Assembly (NCBI GenBank): GCA_011322575.1
Contig: DRMK01000316.1
Span: 1-25,016, forward strand
Direction: 5' to 3'
Origin: Gammaproteobacteria bacterium
Lineage (GTDB): Bacteria > Pseudomonadota > Gammaproteobacteria > Thiohalospirales > Thiohalospiraceae
DNA length: 25,016 bases
Positions within the stretch are counted from its first letter, which is position 1. Each line of letters begins with the position of its first letter. Below the pieces are notes generated by a model. That model did no database searches. It saw only the letters and a program-made list of their open reading frames with translations, and was not told where the DNA came from. This document shows positions 21,592 through 25,016 of the stretch, piece after piece. The translations under genes and the position numbers were made by a program.

Positions 21592-23541
21592 ATGCAAAAC
21601 CTCTATCTCACCATCGTTCTGGCACCGCTGTTCGGCGCTATCGTGGCCGGTCTGTTCGGGCGCTTCATCAGCCGCTCGGTGGCCCATGGCGTGACCATCG
21701 CTGGGGTGGCGCTGTCCACCGTTCTCTCCCTGTATGTGTTCAAGCATATCGCCATCGACGGGGGCGAGATCTTCAACGGCACCGTGTACACATGGATGGT
21801 GAGCGACGGGATCCGCTTTGAAGTGGGCTTCCTGATCGATCCGTTGAGCGCCATGATGATGGCGGTGGTGACCTTCGTCTCCCTGATGGTGCATATCTAT
21901 ACCATCGGCTATATGCATGACGATCCGGGGTACAAGCGTTTCTTCAGCTATATCTCGCTGTTCACCTTCTCCATGCTGATGCTGGTGATGTCCAACAATT
22001 TCATGCAGCTGTTCTTCGGCTGGGAGGCGGTGGGGTTGGTCTCCTACCTGTTGATCGGTTTCTGGTTCAAGCGGCCCAGCGCCATATTTGCCAACCTGAA
22101 GGCGTTTCTGGTCAACCGGGTGGGAGACTTTGGATTCCTGCTGGGCATCGCCGCGGTGTTGATGTATTTCAACAGTCTGGATTATGCAGATGTGTTCAAG
22201 GCGGCGCCGCTGATGGCGGATATGACCATCCAGGTTATTCCGGGGGTGGAGTGGTCGCTGATGACGGTGATCTGCATCCTGCTGTTCATCGGTGCCATGG
22301 GCAAGTCGGCCCAGGTTCCGCTGCATGTGTGGCTGCCTGATTCCATGGAGGGCCCGACCCCTATCTCGGCCCTGATCCACGCCGCTACCATGGTTACCGC
22401 CGGTATCTTCATGGTGGCGCGCATGTCGCCGCTGTATGAGCTCTCCACCACCGCGCTTGGCGTGGTGCTGGTGATTGGCGCCATAACTGCGCTGTTCATG
22501 GGGATCCTGGGCATCATCCAGAACGACATCAAGCGGGTGGTGGCCTACTCCACCCTCTCCCAGCTGGGCTATATGACCGTGGCGCTGGGCGCTTCCGCCT
22601 ACGCGGCGGGGGTGTTCCACCTGATGACCCATGCCTTCTTCAAGGCGCTGCTGTTCCTGGCGGCGGGTTCGGTGATCATCGGCATGCACCATGAGCAGGA
22701 TATCCGCAAGATGGGGGGGATCAAAAAGTATATGCCGATCACCTACTGGACCATGCTGATCGGCTCGCTGGCGCTGATTGGTTTCCCTGGTTTCGCCGGT
22801 TTCTTTTCCAAGGATGCCATTATCGAGGCGGTGCATCTGTCCAATACGCCGGGGGCCGGGTTTGCCTATTTCTCTGTGCTCATCGGGGTGTTCATTACCG
22901 CCTTCTACAGCTTTCGCATGTTCTTCTTGGTGTTCCACGGGGAGGAGCGGATGGATGAACATACCAGGGAGCATCTGCATGAGACTCCCTGGGTAGTCAC
23001 CGGGCCGCTGATTGCCCTGGCGATCCCTTCCATATTCATCGGGGCGCTGTTTATCGGCTCCATGCTATTCGGTGATTTTTTCGGGGATGCCATCTATGTC
23101 AGCCATGAGCGTGATGTGCTGGGGCATCTGGGGGAGCATTTTCATGGCTGGTTCAGCTTCGTGTTGCACGGGCTGACGGGGCCGGCTTTCTACCTTGCCA
23201 TGGCGGGCGTGGGGGCGGCCTGGTTCCTGTATCTGAAGCGTCCCGAAATTCCCGAGATGATCAAGGAGCGGGCCGGTGTGCTGTACACCATTCTGGACCG
23301 CAAGTATGGCTTCGACGATTTCAACGAGAAGGTGATCGCCGCCGGCAGCCGGGCGCTGGGCCGGTTGCTGTGGCAGGTGGGAGACGTGAAGGCGATCGAT
23401 GGTTTCGTGGTTAATGGAGCGGCGAAGAGCGTGGAGTGGTTCTCGGGTGTGGTGCGGCATGTTCAGACCGGGTTCCTGTATCACTATGCGTTTGCCATGT
23501 TCGTGGGCCTGTTCGTTCTGATTGCCCTGTTTGTGTTTTGA
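21592..23541 (+). CDS. nuoL: NADH-quinone oxidoreductase subunit L
   Basis: Distal antiporter-like proton pump of the membrane arm, with the long lateral helix at the C-terminus. 649 residues. Glu145 in GWEAVGLVSYLLIGFW and Lys238 in GAMGKSAQVPLHVWLPDSM are the conserved channel residues; GPTPISALIHAATMVTAG follows, and FFSKDAI holds a second conserved Lys. The C-terminal region is long enough to include the lateral helix. It begins 15 nt after nuoK. Confidence 0.97.
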   Translation: MQNLYLTIVLAPLFGAIVAGLFGRFISRSVAHGVTIAGVALSTVLSLYVFKHIAIDGGEIFNGTVYTWMVSDGIRFEVGFLIDPLSAMMMAVVTFVSLMVHIYTIGYMHDDPGYKRFFSYISLFTFSMLMLVMSNNFMQLFFGWEAVGLVSYLLIGFWFKRPSAIFANLKAFLVNRVGDFGFLLGIAAVLMYFNSLDYADVFKAAPLMADMTIQVIPGVEWSLMTVICILLFIGAMGKSAQVPLHVWLPDSMEGPTPISALIHAATMVTAGIFMVARMSPLYELSTTALGVVLVIGAITALFMGILGIIQNDIKRVVAYSTLSQLGYMTVALGASAYAAGVFHLMTHAFFKALLFLAAGSVIIGMHHEQDIRKMGGIKKYMPITYWTMLIGSLALIGFPGFAGFFSKDAIIEAVHLSNTPGAGFAYFSVLIGVFITAFYSFRMFFLVFHGEERMDEHTREHLHETPWVVTGPLIALAIPSIFIGALFIGSMLFGDFFGDAIYVSHERDVLGHLGEHFHGWFSFVLHGLTGPAFYLAMAGVGAAWFLYLKRPEIPEMIKERAGVLYTILDRKYGFDDFNEKVIAAGSRALGRLLWQVGDVKAIDGFVVNGAAKSVEWFSGVVRHVQTGFLYHYAFAMFVGLFVLIALFVF

Positions 23542-23570
23542 CTGGAACTATCTATTGAAGGTGGGAATGC

Positions 23571-25016
23571 ATGTCCTCTGAACTGCCACTGCTGAGTCTG
23601 GTTGTCTGGACCCCGATTGTCGGCGGGCTGCTGGTGCTTGCGATTGGCAGTGGCAAGCATGTGCTGGAGGCGCGGGTGGTAGCGCTGCTGGTGGCATTGC
23701 TTACCTTCGCCATCTCTATCCCACTGTATGCGCTGTTCGACGGTAACACCTACCAGATGCAGTTTGTGGAGCTGTATCCCTGGATTGAGCGCTTCAACAT
23801 CAATTACCACCTGGGGGTGGATGGCATCTCCATGCCGCTGATTATCCTCACCACCTTTACCACGGTGCTGGTGGTGCTGGCCGGCTGGGAGGTGATCCAG
23901 TACAAGCCGGCCCAGTATATGGCGGCGTTCCTGATCATGGAGGGGCTGATGAACGGCGTGTTCGCCGCTCTGGACGGGATGCTGTTCTATGTGTTCTGGG
24001 AGGCGCTGCTGATCCCCATGTTCGTGGTGATCGGGATCTGGGGCGGGCCGCGGCGGGTGTACGCCACCATCAAGTTCTTCCTCTATACATTCCTGGGTTC
24101 GGTGTTCATGCTGGTCTCCCTGATCTACATGTATTTCCAGGCGGACAGCTTCGCTATTCTGGATTTCCATGCCCTCAAGCTGGGGATGACGGCCCAGATC
24201 CTTATCTTCCTGGCCTTCCTGCTTGCGTTTGCGGTGAAGGTTCCCATGTGGCCGGTGCACACCTGGTTGCCAGATGCGCACGTGGAGGCGCCTACCGGCG
24301 GTTCGGTGATCCTGGCAGCTATCATGCTCAAGCTGGGGGCCTACGGCTTCCTGCGCTTCAGCCTTCCGATGGTCCCCGACGCCAGCCGCGAGCTGGACTG
24401 GCTCATGATTATGCTGTCGCTGATCGCGGTGGTGTACATCGGTTTCGTGGCGCTGGTGCAGAAGGATATGAAGAAGCTGGTGGCCTATTCATCCATTTCA
24501 CACATGGGGTTCGTGACGCTCGGCTTTTTCATCGCGTTTGCCATCTTCGAGAACACCGGCAGCTGGAAGGGGGCCGCCATGGGAATCGAGGGGGGCATAG
24601 TGCAGATGATCTCCCACGGCTTCATCTCCGGGGCAATGTTCCTCTGTATCGGGGTGCTGTATGACCGGGTGCACAGCCGCGAGATCGCGGCCTACGGAGG
24701 GGTGACCAACACCATGCCTGCCTTCGCCGCCTTTGCGGTGCTGTTTGCCATGGCCAACTCCGGCCTGCCTGGCACCTCGGGATTCGTTGGGGAGTTCATG
24801 GTGATTCTGAGCGCCTTCAAGGCCGATTTCTGGATCGCTTTCGTGGCGGCCCTGACCCTGATCGTTGGAGCGGCCTATACGCTCTGGATGGTCAAGAGGG
24901 TGTTCTTCGGGGAGGTGGCCAATGACAACGTGGCCAAACTGAAGGATATAAATGCACGCGAGTTCGTCATTCTGTCCACGCTGGCTGCGGCGGTGCTGTT
25001 CTTCGGAATCTACCCC
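23571..25016 (+). CDS. nuoM: NADH-quinone oxidoreductase subunit M, 3'-truncated by the window edge
   Basis: Middle antiporter-like proton pump of complex I. 482 codons are visible and the frame is open at the last base; the family is usually about 500 residues, so little is missing. Conserved Glu144 lies in FYVFWEALLIPMF and the channel Lys223 in FAVKVPMWPVHTWLPDAH. EAPTGGSVILA, VAYSSISHMGFVTLG, SHGFISGAMFL and NSGLPGTSGFVGEF also match. ATG 23571 lies 29 nt after nuoL with GAAGGTGGGA upstream. nuoN would be expected next, beyond the window. Confidence 0.96.
   Translation, partial: MSSELPLLSLVVWTPIVGGLLVLAIGSGKHVLEARVVALLVALLTFAISIPLYALFDGNTYQMQFVELYPWIERFNINYHLGVDGISMPLIILTTFTTVLVVLAGWEVIQYKPAQYMAAFLIMEGLMNGVFAALDGMLFYVFWEALLIPMFVVIGIWGGPRRVYATIKFFLYTFLGSVFMLVSLIYMYFQADSFAILDFHALKLGMTAQILIFLAFLLAFAVKVPMWPVHTWLPDAHVEAPTGGSVILAAIMLKLGAYGFLRFSLPMVPDASRELDWLMIMLSLIAVVYIGFVALVQKDMKKLVAYSSISHMGFVTLGFFIAFAIFENTGSWKGAAMGIEGGIVQMISHGFISGAMFLCIGVLYDRVHSREIAAYGGVTNTMPAFAAFAVLFAMANSGLPGTSGFVGEFMVILSAFKADFWIAFVAALTLIVGAAYTLWMVKRVFFGEVANDNVAKLKDINAREFVILSTLAAAVLFFGIYP

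Overview
This window is a stretch of chromosome from a GC-rich gammaproteobacterium. The order rlmE-ftsH-folP-glmM-tpiA-secG-tRNA-Leu followed directly by nuoA, with separate nuoC and nuoD, fits a Chromatiales-like or Xanthomonas-like lineage better than the enterics; the genus cannot be read from the sequence alone. Almost all of the window is core metabolism with uniform codon use. I see no phage, transposase, CRISPR, toxin-antitoxin or defence genes, and no candidate for a new multi-gene system.

Left part (1-4.5 kb). The 3' three quarters of comEC (DNA uptake channel, + strand) converges on a tight minus-strand set: midA-like methyltransferase, uppP and a VanZ-like membrane protein, with 1-nt gaps. 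The convergent gap (1803-2084) is filled almost completely by a long imperfect palindrome (arms 1806-1897 and 1970-2076). It looks like a non-autonomous mobile or repeat element and is the least ordinary feature here.

Middle part (4.5-12 kb). Divergent from midA, a pteridine-reductase-type SDR and a small two-helix membrane protein lead into rlmE (23S rRNA methyltransferase), ftsH (membrane protease), folP (dihydropteroate synthase), glmM (phosphoglucosamine mutase), tpiA, secG and tRNA-Leu(GAG). The pteridine reductase and folP both touch folate chemistry. A second palindrome (arms 11791-11817 and 11867-11891) lies between secG and the tRNA.

Right part (12-25 kb). After a putative terminator and a consensus-like promoter, the respiratory complex I operon nuoABCDEFGHIJKLM runs to the window edge, which cuts nuoM. 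The order is canonical, junctions overlap at A/B, C/D, D/E and J/K, and all cofactor ligands checked are present. The NuoG N7 cluster ligands are absent, as in many bacteria. The MidA family includes NDUFAF7, which methylates the NuoD homologue in mitochondria, so an assembly factor and its possible substrate lie about 9 kb apart.

The honest overall reading is an ordinary core region with two palindromic intergenic elements and one well-defined operon promoter region.
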